This document shows, in pieces, positions 28,588-37,706 of a DNA stretch of 64,000 nucleotides. Numbering within the stretch: the first letter of the stretch is position 1; every line of letters begins with the position of its first letter. Made by a program: the position numbers and the translations under genes. Source of the stretch: Pseudomonas cremoris (GTDB taxonomy: Bacteria > Pseudomonadota > Gammaproteobacteria > Pseudomonadales > Pseudomonadaceae); assembly GCF_014230465.1 (NCBI RefSeq), contig NZ_JAAXCY010000013.1, positions 124,001-188,000 on the forward strand, written 5' to 3'. A model generated the notes under the pieces. It searched no databases, was not told where the DNA came from, and was given only the letters and a program-made list of their open reading frames with translations.

Positions 28588-28648
28588 TTCTTGGGTGTAT
28601 GTGCTGGCCTCTTCGCGAGCAAGCGCCAGTTCTGCCACTACCAATCCC

Positions 28649-28687
28649 AAAAAAAAAGCCCTGATCTCACAATCAGGGCTTTTTTCA
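28649..28687. terminator. bidirectional terminator
   Basis: The stem GCCCTGAT/ATCAGGGC with A and T runs on both sides serves the response regulator (+) and glcB (-). A truncated REP half (TTCGCGAGCAAGC, about 28613-28625) lies just before it. Confidence 0.92.
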
Positions 28688-28688
28688 T

Positions 28689-30866
28689 TTACAGGCCATT
28701 CTTAGCCTTGAACTCCCGACGCCTGCGGTGCAGCACCGGCTCGGTATACCCATTAGGCTGCTTGGTCCCTTCAATCACCAACTCCACCGCTGCCTGGAAC
28801 GCGATGTTGCTGTCGAAATCCGGTGCCAGTGGGCGGTACAACTTATCCCCGGCATTTTGACGGTCTACCACCGGCGCCATGCGCTTGAGGCTTTCCAGTA
28901 CCTGGGCTTCGTTGACGATGCCATGGCGCAGCCAGTTGGCGATGTGCTGGCTGGAGATACGCAGGGTGGCGCGGTCTTCCATCAGGCCCACATCGTTGAT
29001 GTCTGGCACTTTCGAACAACCCACGCCCTGGTCGATCCAGCGCACAACATAGCCAAGGATGCCCTGGGCGTTGTTGTCCAGTTCGTTGCGGATTTCTTCG
29101 TCAGACCAATCGGTATTGGTCGCCAGAGGAATGGTCAGGATGTCGTCCACCGAAGCGCGTTCACGCTTGGCGAGTTCGGCCTGGCGGGCGAATACATCGA
29201 CCTTGTGGTAGTGCAACGCGTGCAGCGCAGCCGCCGTTGGCGAAGGTACCCAAGCGGTGTTGGCGCCGGCCAACGGGTGGGCGATTTTCTGTTCGAGCAT
29301 CGCGGCCATCAGGTCGGGCATGGCCCACATGCCTTTACCGATCTGTGCTCGGCCTTGCAGGCCAGTGCTCAAGCCGATATCGACGTTCCAGTTTTCGTAG
29401 GCGCCGATCCATTTTTCCGCCTTCATCGCTGCTTTGCGCACCATCGCGCCAGCTTCCATGGAGGTGTGGATCTCGTCGCCGGTGCGGTCGAGGAAGCCGG
29501 TGTTGATAAACACCACGCGCTCGCTGGCCGCCTTGATGCAGGCCTTGAGGTTGACCGTGGTGCGGCGCTCCTCGTCCATGATCCCGACTTTCAGGGTGTT
29601 GCGCGGCAGGTTCAGCACGTCTTCGATGCGACCGAACAGCTCGTTGGTGAACGCCGCTTCTTCCGGGCCGTGCATCTTCGGTTTCACGATGTACACGGAA
29701 CCGGTGCGGCTGTTCTTGCGGCTGTTGTTGCCGTTGAGGCTGTGGGAGGCGGCGAGGCTGGTGACCAGACCGTCGAGGATGCCTTCGGGTACTTCGTTGC
29801 CGTCTTTGTCGAGGATAGCGTCGATGGTCATCAAGTGACCCACGTTACGCACGAACAACAGCGAACGACCGTGCAGGGTCACGTCCTGGCCATTGACGCC
29901 GGTATAAACGCGGTCAGCGTTCATGGTGCGGGTGAAGGTCTTGCCGCCCTTGGCCACTTCTTCGGCCAGGTCGCCCTTCATGAGGCCGAGCCAGTTGCGG
30001 TAGATCACCACCTTGTCATCGGCATCGACGGCGGCGACGGAGTCTTCGCAGTCCATGATGGTGGTCAGCGCAGCTTCCATCAGCACGTCTTTGACGCCGG
30101 CGGCATCGGTCTGGCCGACCGGGGTGCTGGCGTCGATCTGGATTTCGAAGTGCAGGCCGTTGTGCTTGAGCAGGATCGCGGTCGGCGTGGCGGCATCGCC
30201 CTGGTAGCCGATCAGTTGTGCATCGCTGCGCAGGCCGCTGTTGCTGCCGCCCTTGAGGCTGACAACCAGCTTGCCATCAACGATCTTGTAACCGGTGGAG
30301 TCAACGTGGCTGCCCGCCGTGAGCGGTGCGGCTTCGTCGAGGAAGGCACGGGCGAAGGCAATCACCTTGTCGCCGCGTACTTTGTTGTAGCCCTGGCCCT
30401 TTTCGGCGCCGTCGGCTTCGCTGATGGCGTCGGTGCCATACAGCGCGTCATACAGCGAGCCCCAACGCGCATTGGAGGCGTTGAGGGCAAAACGGGCGTT
30501 CATCACCGGCACTACCAGCTGGGGGCCGGCCATGCGGGCAATTTCGTCATCGACGTTTTGGGTCGTGGCCTGGAAATCTGCGGCTTCTGGCAGCAGGTAT
30601 CCGATGTCTTGCAGGAAAGCCTTGTAGGCCACCGGGTCGTGGGCCTGGCCCGCGTGGGTCTGGTGCCAGGTGTCGATGCGCGCCTGGAAATCGTCGCGTT
30701 TGGCGAGTAGGGCTTTGTTCTTCGGTGCCAGGTCGTGGATGACCTTGTCGGCACCGGCCCAGAACTGGTCGGCAGTAATGCCGGTGCCGGGAATGGCTTC
30801 GTTGTTCACGAAGTCGAACAGGACTTTGGCGACCTGCAGGCCACCGACTTGAACGTGTTCAGTCAT
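28689..30866 (-). CDS. glcB: malate synthase G
   Basis: This 725-residue cytosolic enzyme condenses glyoxylate with acetyl-CoA to malate in the glyoxylate/glycolate pathway. It has the large single-chain G-type length and conserved segments such as [20 protein letters not shown] and [13 protein letters not shown]. The ATG at 30866 with GTGAGG six bases upstream is preferred over a start four codons earlier. The divergent 267-base region to the next gene contains an inverted repeat. Confidence 0.96.
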   Translation of the reverse strand: MTEHVQVGGLQVAKVLFDFVNNEAIPGTGITADQFWAGADKVIHDLAPKNKALLAKRDDFQARIDTWHQTHAGQAHDPVAYKAFLQDIGYLLPEAADFQATTQNVDDEIARMAGPQLVVPVMNARFALNASNARWGSLYDALYGTDAISEADGAEKGQGYNKVRGDKVIAFARAFLDEAAPLTAGSHVDSTGYKIVDGKLVVSLKGGSNSGLRSDAQLIGYQGDAATPTAILLKHNGLHFEIQIDASTPVGQTDAAGVKDVLMEAALTTIMDCEDSVAAVDADDKVVIYRNWLGLMKGDLAEEVAKGGKTFTRTMNADRVYTGVNGQDVTLHGRSLLFVRNVGHLMTIDAILDKDGNEVPEGILDGLVTSLAASHSLNGNNSRKNSRTGSVYIVKPKMHGPEEAAFTNELFGRIEDVLNLPRNTLKVGIMDEERRTTVNLKACIKAASERVVFINTGFLDRTGDEIHTSMEAGAMVRKAAMKAEKWIGAYENWNVDIGLSTGLQGRAQIGKGMWAMPDLMAAMLEQKIAHPLAGANTAWVPSPTAAALHALHYHKVDVFARQAELAKRERASVDDILTIPLATNTDWSDEEIRNELDNNAQGILGYVVRWIDQGVGCSKVPDINDVGLMEDRATLRISSQHIANWLRHGIVNEAQVLESLKRMAPVVDRQNAGDKLYRPLAPDFDSNIAFQAAVELVIEGTKQPNGYTEPVLHRRRREFKAKNGL

Positions 30867-30912
30867 TGCTTGCCTCACTCTGCACAGCTTAAGCGCTTTT
30901 TAGATTTTCATT

Positions 30913-30940
30913 ATGTAGTGCACGGTTGCGCATACTACAT
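30913..30940. promoter_or_regulatory. inverted repeat in the glcB promoter region
   Basis: Arms ATGTAGTGC and GCA-(TA)-CTACAT face each other around an 8-base spacer, about 47 bases upstream of the glcB ATG. This is typical of a dimeric repressor or activator site. The cognate regulator is not known. The rest of 30941-31132 is AT-rich divergent promoter DNA. Confidence 0.5.
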
Positions 30941-31132
30941 GATGACTTGCGGTTGTGAAAATTAGACTAAATACGTCGTTTAGCGACCCACTTTGGTCGT
31001 ACGGTCACAGCGGAGAACGGGATGTTCTCAAAAAACTATTGGATTGTTCCAGATAAATATAAAAATGGTACACGATTTGTTTTCGGTGGCTGCCGAGTCC
31101 ACCTTGTAGATTGAATTCCAGAGGGCATCGCC

Positions 31133-31645
31133 ATGGACCATCTTGTACTCACAATTATCGCTGCCGACAAACCCGGCTTGGTTGAGCGCATCGCGCAGAA
31201 CATCGCCACCCATGGTGGTAACTGGCTGGAAAGCCGCATGGCCCACATGGCTGGGCAGTTCGCCGGAATCCTGCGAGTCAGCGTTCCTACGGAAAACCGT
31301 CAGGCATTGGTGGGGGCGCTGGAGGACTTATCCACACACGGCATCCGCGTCTTGGTGGGAGAGGGCAGCAGCGGGCAGGCATCGGCGTCCAAATCGATTC
31401 TGATGACCCTTGTGGGCAATGACCGTTCGGGCATCGTGCGCGAAATCACCGCGTTGTTGAGCAAGCAGGGGGTGAATCTGGAAAGCCTGAGCACTGATGT
31501 ACGCCCGGCACCTATGAGCGGTGATCCATTGTTTACTGCCGAGGCCGTGTTGCGGGTGCCGACAGCCTTGTCGCTGGATACCTTGCAGCTATCCCTGGAA
31601 ACACTGGCGGACGATTTGATGGTGGAACTGCATCACGAGGAATAA
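31133..31645 (+). CDS. ACT-domain protein, GcvR-like
   Basis: This 170-residue protein has two ACT domains: residues about 2-80 (LTIIAADKPGLVERIA) and 88-165 (MTLVGNDRSGIVREITALL). The layout matches GcvR, the glycine-cleavage repressor that works through GcvA. In pseudomonads such proteins are annotated glycine cleavage system transcriptional repressor, and the exact target is untested. AGAGG lies before the ATG. A consensus DnaA box falls within the coding region at 31328. Confidence 0.83.
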   Translation: MDHLVLTIIAADKPGLVERIAQNIATHGGNWLESRMAHMAGQFAGILRVSVPTENRQALVGALEDLSTHGIRVLVGEGSSGQASASKSILMTLVGNDRSGIVREITALLSKQGVNLESLSTDVRPAPMSGDPLFTAEAVLRVPTALSLDTLQLSLETLADDLMVELHHEE

Positions 31646-31805
31646 GTTGCCCACAACGTTATGCATGGAAATCTTGCATGGGCCTGTGGATAACCTGTAG
31701 AGACCAGGCGCCAGGCCACGCCGGCCGGGCTTCTACGACATTTGAGCAAAAAACGAGCAATTTCAAAAGCTTGTGCACAAATGGCGGGGACCAGGCTGTG
31801 GATAA
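31328..31805. other. cluster of three consensus DnaA boxes
   Basis: TTATCCACA occurs at 31328-31336 (+, inside the GcvR-like gene) and, as its complement TGTGGATAA, at 31685-31693 and 31797-31805. The last two are in the 223-base gap before rarD and share the context CTGTGGATAACCT. The gap holds no other recognisable gene. Confidence 0.5.
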
Positions 31806-31868
31806 CCTTGGGGTGGATGTCTGCAAGCCAGGCCGGCCGTGGCTTGCAGAGGTTTGTACGTTTTTTGA

Positions 31869-32753
31869 TCAGCGTTTGCGTGCGCTCAGCCAGATATCCA
31901 CGCTGTACACCACCAGGCCAGCCCAGATGAACGCAAAGGCGGTCAACGTGCTCGGCGCCAGGTGCTCACCGAACAACAGCACGGCTTCGAGCAACACCAG
32001 GGTGGGTGCCACGTACTGCAAAAAGCCCAGGGCGGTATAGGGCAAATGCCGGGCGGCGGCGTTGAAACACACCAATGGGATCAGCGTTACCGGGCCTGCT
32101 GCCACCAGCCACCAGGCTTCGGAAGTGCTCCAGAACTCAAGCTGCGCACTGTGGGCCGATGGGTTGAACAGCAACCATGCGACGGCAATCGGCACCAGCA
32201 TCCAGGTTTCCACCACCAACCCCGGCAGCGCCTTCACCGGTGCCTGTTTACGGATCAGCCCGTAGAAACCGAAGGTCAACGCCAGCACCAGCGACACCCA
32301 CGGCAAACTGCCCACCTGCCACACCTGTTGCGCCACACCCGCGGCAGCCAGCCCCACCGCAACCCACTGCAGGCGACGCAGGCGTTCGCCGAGGATCAGC
32401 ATGCCCAGCAGCACATTCACCAGCGGGTTGATGTAGTAACCCAGGCTCGCTTCCAGCATGCGCCCGCTGTTCACCGACCACACATAGGTCAGCCAGTTGC
32501 CTGCAATCAACGAACCGCTCAGGGCCAGGATCGCCAGGCGCTTGGGGTTGTCGCGCAGTTCGCGGAACCAGCCAGGGTGCTTCCACACCAGCAGCAGCAA
32601 ACCGCCGAACAGCGCCGACCACAACACGCGGTGCACGATGATTTCGGCGGCCGGAACACTGGCGATGGCTTTGAAGTAGAGCGGGAACAGACCCCAGATG
32701 ACGTAGGCACTCAGGCCCAGGATGTACCCCTTGCGGGGGTTGGCAGCTTGCAT
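31869..32753 (-). CDS. rarD: EamA-family transporter RarD
   Basis: This 294-residue inner-membrane protein has about ten membrane helices in two EamA repeats. Conserved RarD segments are GYILGLSAYVIWGLFPLYFK at the N-terminus and SLGYYINPLVNVLLGMLILGE in the middle. RarD is a predicted drug/metabolite exporter first noted for chloramphenicol tolerance; its physiological substrate is unclear. Confidence 0.92.
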   Translation of the reverse strand: MQAANPRKGYILGLSAYVIWGLFPLYFKAIASVPAAEIIVHRVLWSALFGGLLLLVWKHPGWFRELRDNPKRLAILALSGSLIAGNWLTYVWSVNSGRMLEASLGYYINPLVNVLLGMLILGERLRRLQWVAVGLAAAGVAQQVWQVGSLPWVSLVLALTFGFYGLIRKQAPVKALPGLVVETWMLVPIAVAWLLFNPSAHSAQLEFWSTSEAWWLVAAGPVTLIPLVCFNAAARHLPYTALGFLQYVAPTLVLLEAVLLFGEHLAPSTLTAFAFIWAGLVVYSVDIWLSARKR

Positions 32754-32828
32754 TGCAGAATCCTTGCTCAGGCAGCTAACAAAGCGCGATTGTAAGGATA
32801 TTTGTCTGCCAGTGGGACCCGCTTTTGA

Positions 32829-32920
32829 TTGTTCCCACGCTCTGCGTGGGAATACCTCTTGTGACGCTCCGGGTCGCGCTTTTGAGGCCAGACGCGGAGC
32901 GTGGGAGCGATCAACGGTCA
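32829..32920. repeat. non-REP inverted intergenic repeat
   Basis: The ends GTTCCCACGCTCTGCGTGGG and GACGCGGAGCGTGGGAGCG are inverted relatives around the sequence TGACGCTCCGGGTC. This type differs from the REPINs in the window. It lies between rarD (upstream side) and the end of srkA. Confidence 0.7.
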
Positions 32921-33892
32921 GAAGAGTTTCAGGGGCTCTTCGTTGAGGGCCGCCAACTGCTCACGCAACGCCAGCACCTGATCCCCCCAATACCGCTCAC
33001 TGCCAAACCACGGAAAGCTGTGGGGGAACGCCGGGTCGTCCCAACGGCGTGCCAGCCAGGCGCTGTAATGCATCAGCCGCAAGGCGCGCAGGGGTTCGAT
33101 CAGAGCCAGTTCACGCGGATCGAAGTCGTGGAATTCCTGGTAGCCGTCCATCAATTCCGACAGCTGGCCCAGACATTCCTGGCGATCACCCGCAAGCATC
33201 ATCCACAGGTCTTGCACCGCCGGGCCCATGCGGCAGTCATCCAGGTCGACGATATGGAACATCTCGTCGCGGCACATCATGTTGCCGGGGTGGCAATCGC
33301 CGTGCATGCGGATGTTTTTGTGCGGGGTGGCCTTGTACACCTCCTCTACACGTTTGAGCAGGTCGCGGGCGACGGACTCGTAGGCCGGCAGCAGGCTCTT
33401 GGGGATAAAGTTGCCTTCCAGCAGCGTGGTGAGGGAGTCGTGGCCGAAGTTCTTCACCCCCAACGCTTCACGGTGTTCAAACGGGCGCGTGGAACCCACC
33501 GCGTGCAAACGGCCGAGCAATTGCCCAAGGCGATAGAGTTGATCGAGATTGCCCGGTTCGGGCGCACGGCCGCCACGGCGAGGGAACAGGGTGAAGCGGA
33601 AACCCGCGTGTTCGAACAGGCTTTCGCCGTTGTGGATCAGTGGCGCCACCACCGGCACTTCGCATTCGGCCAGTTCGAAGGTGAAGCGGTGTTCTTCCAG
33701 GATCGCCTCATTGGTCCAGCGCTGAGGGCGGTAGAACTTGGCGATCAGTGGTTCGGAGTCTTCGATGCCCACCTGATACACGCGGTTTTCGTAGCTGTTG
33801 AGCGCCAGCACGCGTGCATCGCTGAGGAAACCGATGCTTTCGACAGCATCGAGGACCAGGTCGGGGGTGAGTGTTTCAAACGGGTGGGCCAT
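32918..33892 (-). CDS. srkA: stress response kinase A (SrkA/YihE)
   Basis: This 324-residue cytosolic aminoglycoside-kinase-like Ser/Thr kinase has the catalytic loop HGDCHPGNMM and the metal site DLDD. SrkA counteracts stress-induced cell death in E. coli. The ATG at 33892 has AGGAG five bases upstream; the longer frame reads back into a REPIN and is rejected. Confidence 0.93.
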   Translation of the reverse strand: MAHPFETLTPDLVLDAVESIGFLSDARVLALNSYENRVYQVGIEDSEPLIAKFYRPQRWTNEAILEEHRFTFELAECEVPVVAPLIHNGESLFEHAGFRFTLFPRRGGRAPEPGNLDQLYRLGQLLGRLHAVGSTRPFEHREALGVKNFGHDSLTTLLEGNFIPKSLLPAYESVARDLLKRVEEVYKATPHKNIRMHGDCHPGNMMCRDEMFHIVDLDDCRMGPAVQDLWMMLAGDRQECLGQLSELMDGYQEFHDFDPRELALIEPLRALRLMHYSAWLARRWDDPAFPHSFPWFGSERYWGDQVLALREQLAALNEEPLKLF

Positions 33893-33967
33893 GGAAACTC
33901 CTGCGCGCAGCAGGGCGCCGCGTCCGGCCGGGTATGGTAACAGCATAGATAGGTGGTGGCTGTGTGG

Positions 33968-34058
33968 ACGCCTTCGCGAGCAAGCCCGCTCCCACACTCG
34001 ATCGAGTTCCACCTTTGGAGCACGGTCAAAATGTGGGAGCGGGCTTGCTAGCGAAAAC
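33968..34058. repeat. REPIN between srkA and phoX-like gene
   Basis: An inverted REP pair whose second arm has one change (GCTAGC instead of GCTCGC). It lies upstream of srkA and just past the 3' end of the PhoX-like gene. Confidence 0.88.
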
Positions 34059-34064
34059 GGTGTA

Positions 34065-35963
34065 TCAGGCGCCGACTATCCCGCCATCATCCCGCCGAAT
34101 TGCCATCACCGACGAACGCGGCTTACCGTTCGGCAAATGCTCCGGCCACGTCGAACCGCCGGTTTCACCTGGATGCTGAATGCCCACAAACAGCGTTTTC
34201 TGGTCTGGCGAGAAGCTGATACCCGTCACCTCACATGCCACCGGTCCTACCATGAAACGACGGATTTCCCCGGTTGCCGGGTCGGCGCAGAGCATCTGGT
34301 TATTGCCCATGCCGGCGAAATCGCCTGCGTTGCTGTAGTCCCCATCCGTAAGAATCCACAGGCGCCCCGCTTTGTCGAAACCCAGGCCATCGGGGCTGTT
34401 GAACATGTTCTGTGGGTTGATATTCGATGAGCCGCCCTTTGGCGTCCCGGCGTGCACGCCCGGGTTGCCGGCGACGACAAACAGGTCCCAGGAAAACTCC
34501 GTGGCGCCGTGATTATCGGCGTCGGCCTTCCAGCGCAGGATCTGGCCATACACGTTTTTTTCGCGCGGGTTGGGCCCGCCCACCGGCTGGCCGTCTTCGC
34601 CGCGCTTGGCGTTGTTGGTCAGGGTGCAATAGACCTGGCCGTCGGTGGGGCTGACCACGATCCATTCCGGGCGGTCCATGCGTGTGGCCTTCACCACGCT
34701 GGCCGCCAGGCGCGCATGGATCAGCACTTCGGCCTGGTTGGCGAACCCTGTGCTCGCGTCGATGCCGTTTTTGCCATGGGTGAGTTCAACCCATTGGCCC
34801 TTGCCCTTGGGGTGATCCGCGTTGCCGTCGCCTGCGTCGAAGATCGCGACAAACAAGGTGCCGTGGTCGAGCAGGTCTTTGTTGGCCTTGGGGTTCTTGT
34901 GGTTGATCTTGTCGCGGCTGACGAATTTGTAGATGAACTCACCGCGCTCATCGTCGCCCATGTACACCACGGCGCGGCCATCGCGGGTTTCGGCCAGGGC
35001 GGCGTTTTCATGCTTGAAGCGGCCCAGGGCGGTGCGCTTGGCCGGCGTGGAGGTGGGGTCGAACGGGTCGATTTCCACCACCCAGCCATGGCGATTGAGT
35101 TCGTTGGGGTTCTTGGCGATGTCGAAACGCGGGTCGTGCAGGTGCCAGTTGATCTCTTTACTGGCGGCCACCACGCCGTAGCGTTTCTGCCCGGCGTCGA
35201 AAGTTTGTTGTGGGTTGCTGCTACCAAAGCAGTCAGTGAAGTTCTCTTCGCACGTCAGGTAAGTGCCCCATGGCGTCTTGCCGTTGGCGCAGTTCTGGAA
35301 GGTGCCAAGGGCATTCTTGCCGGATTTGTCGGCGCTGGTCTTGAGCCAGGCGTGGCCAGCAGCGGGACCGCTGAGGCGGATTGGCGAATTGCCGTGGATG
35401 CGCCGGTTGTAGCGCGAGTCCTGCACGAATTGCCAGGTGTCGCCTTGGCGTCGCACTTCGATCACCGATACGCCTTCGCTGGCCTGGGCCTTGTGCACGT
35501 CTTCGGCCGATTGCGGCGCGCCGCCGTGGGCATAGAGGTAGCGATAGTTGGTGTATTCGTTGTTGATGGCCATGAGGGCGCGGTTGTCGTCACCGGGGAA
35601 GGCGAACAGGCTCATGCCGTCGTTGTTGTCGCCGAACTGTTGTTCCTGGGCCTTGGCCGTGCCGTTGCCGGATGGGTCGAAGGCAGGGGCGTTCTTGCTT
35701 AGCGGCTGGCCCCAACTGATCAGCACTGAGGCGCTGTAGCCCGGCGGCAAGGTGATGGCGTCGCTGGTCGCGGCGCCAATGCTGGTGAAACCCAGCAATG
35801 GGCTGGCGCTTGCGGCATTCACGGCCAGGGCACTGCGGCTCAGCAGGTTGCCACCCAGGAACATCGCAGCACCGCACAGGGCGCCGGCGCCGATAAAACG
35901 GCGGCGGGTAAGGCCGACCATCTGTTCAAGGTCGGTGGCTTGGTTTTCTTCTAATAGGCTCAT
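34065..35963 (-). CDS. PhoX-family phosphatase, Tat-exported
   Basis: This 632-residue protein has a twin-arginine signal (TRRRFIGAG, residues about 19-27, followed by a hydrophobic stretch and SRSALA). The DUF839/PhoX region covers the rest. PhoX enzymes are calcium- and iron-dependent alkaline phosphatases in the periplasm that act under phosphate starvation. Segments such as YLTCEENFTDCFG and GDDERGEFIYKFVS are characteristic. No Pho box was identified. Pseudomonads carry several members, so activity is inferred. Confidence 0.88.
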   Translation of the reverse strand: MSLLEENQATDLEQMVGLTRRRFIGAGALCGAAMFLGGNLLSRSALAVNAASASPLLGFTSIGAATSDAITLPPGYSASVLISWGQPLSKNAPAFDPSGNGTAKAQEQQFGDNNDGMSLFAFPGDDNRALMAINNEYTNYRYLYAHGGAPQSAEDVHKAQASEGVSVIEVRRQGDTWQFVQDSRYNRRIHGNSPIRLSGPAAGHAWLKTSADKSGKNALGTFQNCANGKTPWGTYLTCEENFTDCFGSSNPQQTFDAGQKRYGVVAASKEINWHLHDPRFDIAKNPNELNRHGWVVEIDPFDPTSTPAKRTALGRFKHENAALAETRDGRAVVYMGDDERGEFIYKFVSRDKINHKNPKANKDLLDHGTLFVAIFDAGDGNADHPKGKGQWVELTHGKNGIDASTGFANQAEVLIHARLAASVVKATRMDRPEWIVVSPTDGQVYCTLTNNAKRGEDGQPVGGPNPREKNVYGQILRWKADADNHGATEFSWDLFVVAGNPGVHAGTPKGGSSNINPQNMFNSPDGLGFDKAGRLWILTDGDYSNAGDFAGMGNNQMLCADPATGEIRRFMVGPVACEVTGISFSPDQKTLFVGIQHPGETGGSTWPEHLPNGKPRSSVMAIRRDDGGIVGA

Positions 35964-36052
35964 TTCAGGCTCCCTGCGGTTTTTGCAGACACCTTAAGGA
36001 GCGGACATGACGCAATTGTTGCAGTTTAACGGCGGGGCAGAGCAGGCGTTGG

Positions 36053-36817
36053 CTACACCGGCGTGCCAAGCAACACATTGCTGGGTGCGAATTGCACCTG
36101 GATCAGTTGGCCTTCGCCAGCACCAAGCGCCTTGAGCGCAGCGGGCTGGGCCAGGGCGCACAAAACCTGGCCGCTGGGCAGGGAGATGCGCACTTCGCTG
36201 GGGCCGTCATCGGCGTCGAGAATCGTCTCGATCACACCACTCATGCAATTGTGTCCAGGTGTTGCGGCTTGCCCGATGGCGAGCAGTTCCAGCCAACCGG
36301 CCTTGATCAGGGCAACCACTTCAATGCCCGTTTCCAGTTCCAGGCGATGCGTGCTGTCGTGGGTGATTTGCGCGTCCAGTGTCAGCCCGCCAGACAGCTG
36401 CAGGCGGATCAGGTCGTTGCGGCCATGGCTTTCAATCGTCATGACTTGGCCATGCAACTGGTTGCGCGCGCTGGTGCGCAGCATCAAGCGGCCCAGCAGG
36501 TTGAAGTCGCTGGCGGCTTCGTCAGAGCCCAATACTTCGGCTTGCAACACCTGCAGGCGCTGGTAAAGGCGCAGCACCCGCTCACCCTCGGCGGTCAGCT
36601 TGGCGCCGCCACCGCCCTTGCCGCCAACGCTGCGCTCCACCAGCGGTTTTTGCGCGAGGTTATTCAGTTCATCAATCGCGTCCCAGGCAGCCTTGTAGCT
36701 TAGGCCAGCACTTTTGGCCGCGCGGGTGATGGAGCCCTGCTCGGCAATGTGCCCCAGCAAGGCAATACGCTGGGGACGACGGATGATGTGTTGGCTAAGG
36801 GAAGTCGGCAGGGACAT
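36053..36817 (-). CDS. modE: ModE-type molybdate-responsive regulator
   Basis: This 254-residue protein has an N-terminal winged-helix LysR-like HTH (GSITRAAKSAGLSYKAAWDAIDELNNL, about 29-55) and the ModE GGKGGGGAKLT wing. Two Mop/TOBE repeats (about 115-180 and 190-254) bind molybdate. It normally represses modABC and controls molybdoenzyme genes; none are adjacent here. A modE-like gene also sits between srkA and comF in P. aeruginosa. Confidence 0.88.
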   Translation of the reverse strand: MSLPTSLSQHIIRRPQRIALLGHIAEQGSITRAAKSAGLSYKAAWDAIDELNNLAQKPLVERSVGGKGGGGAKLTAEGERVLRLYQRLQVLQAEVLGSDEAASDFNLLGRLMLRTSARNQLHGQVMTIESHGRNDLIRLQLSGGLTLDAQITHDSTHRLELETGIEVVALIKAGWLELLAIGQAATPGHNCMSGVIETILDADDGPSEVRISLPSGQVLCALAQPAALKALGAGEGQLIQVQFAPSNVLLGTPV

Positions 36818-36876
36818 GGCAATACGCTTCGATGAGATGGCCCGAACGTTGCGGGCAAGGTGGTGCTCGCGTCAAG

Positions 36877-37614
36877 TCAGGCGCCAGGCTTTGGCGTACG
36901 GGCCAGGCAATACACGTCGACCTGCCGCGCCCCGGCGTTCAGCAACAGGCGCGCCAAGCTGTGGGCGGTGGCCCCGGTGGTGAGCACGTCGTCCACCAAG
37001 GCGAAGTGGCGGCCTTGCACCTGGGCATCGGGGGCCAATGCAAAGGCGTTGAGCAGGTTGCGTTTGCGGGTCTTGGCATCGAGGGCTTGCTGCGCGACGG
37101 TTTCATTGGGACGTAACAACAGGTCTTCATCGTGGTGGATAGTGAGGTCTTCGCTCAGCCATCTCGCCAGCATCAGGGCCTGGTTATACCCGCGTTCGCG
37201 CAGGCGCTTGCGAGCCATGGGCACCGGCAGCAGACAGTCCGGGCGGGTAAGTCCGGTGTTCTCGTAGCGATGTTGCAGGTGCCGGCCCAACTGGCGCGCG
37301 AGCATCTGCCCGAACGGCCAGCGTGCCTGGTGCTTGAAGCGGCTGATCAGGCTGTCGATGGGGAAACTGTAGGTCCAGGGAGCGATCACCTGTTTAAACG
37401 CGGGTGGCTGTTGCAAACATTGGCCGCACATCAGGCCGTCCATCGGCAATGGCAGGGCGCATACCGCGCACTGTTCCATCAGCCATGGCAGCTCGGTTTC
37501 GCAGACGTTGCACACACAATCGGCGGATTCTGTTGCTTCATCGCACACTAAACATGATTGTACGTTTTTTAGCCAGATGTAAACCTCGTGTTTGTACTCT
37601 GGTTGACAGTGCAT
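36877..37614 (-). CDS. ComF family protein (phosphoribosyltransferase-like)
   Basis: This 245-residue protein has an N-terminal zinc-binding region (CLVCDE, CNVCE, CAVC, CGQC) and a C-terminal PRTase domain with the PRPP loop LVDDVLTTGAT near 210-220. ComF proteins link to DNA uptake and single-strand processing. The ATG at 37614 has GGAAG four bases upstream. The first codons overlap the BirA operator for the divergent bio genes, so the start could also be slightly internal. Confidence 0.85.
   Translation of the reverse strand: MHCQPEYKHEVYIWLKNVQSCLVCDEATESADCVCNVCETELPWLMEQCAVCALPLPMDGLMCGQCLQQPPAFKQVIAPWTYSFPIDSLISRFKHQARWPFGQMLARQLGRHLQHRYENTGLTRPDCLLPVPMARKRLRERGYNQALMLARWLSEDLTIHHDEDLLLRPNETVAQQALDAKTRKRNLLNAFALAPDAQVQGRHFALVDDVLTTGATAHSLARLLLNAGARQVDVYCLARTPKPGA
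37577..37609. promoter_or_regulatory. BirA operator and bioB promoter
   Basis: TGTAAACC at 37578-37585 and GGTTGACA at 37601-37608, separated by 15 bases, match the BirA box TTGTAAACC-N15/16-GGTTTACAA with one change. The right half contains a perfect -35 TTGACA (37603-37608), with a TAAATA -10 candidate about 16 bases later. Biotin-loaded BirA would cover the -35 and repress bioB. Confidence 0.75.
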
Positions 37615-37706
37615 GAATCTTCCTTAAATATGCCGAGCATCCGTGTCGTGACTGTGGGTATTGCCCTTCCCGCAGCGTTTGCCAAAGCATAATCAAGGAA
37701 TCGCCC

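Noticed and set aside
28728..30710. 660-residue open frame opposite glcB
   Set aside because: It mirrors glcB codons, is unlike any family, and arises from high GC content in the third position.
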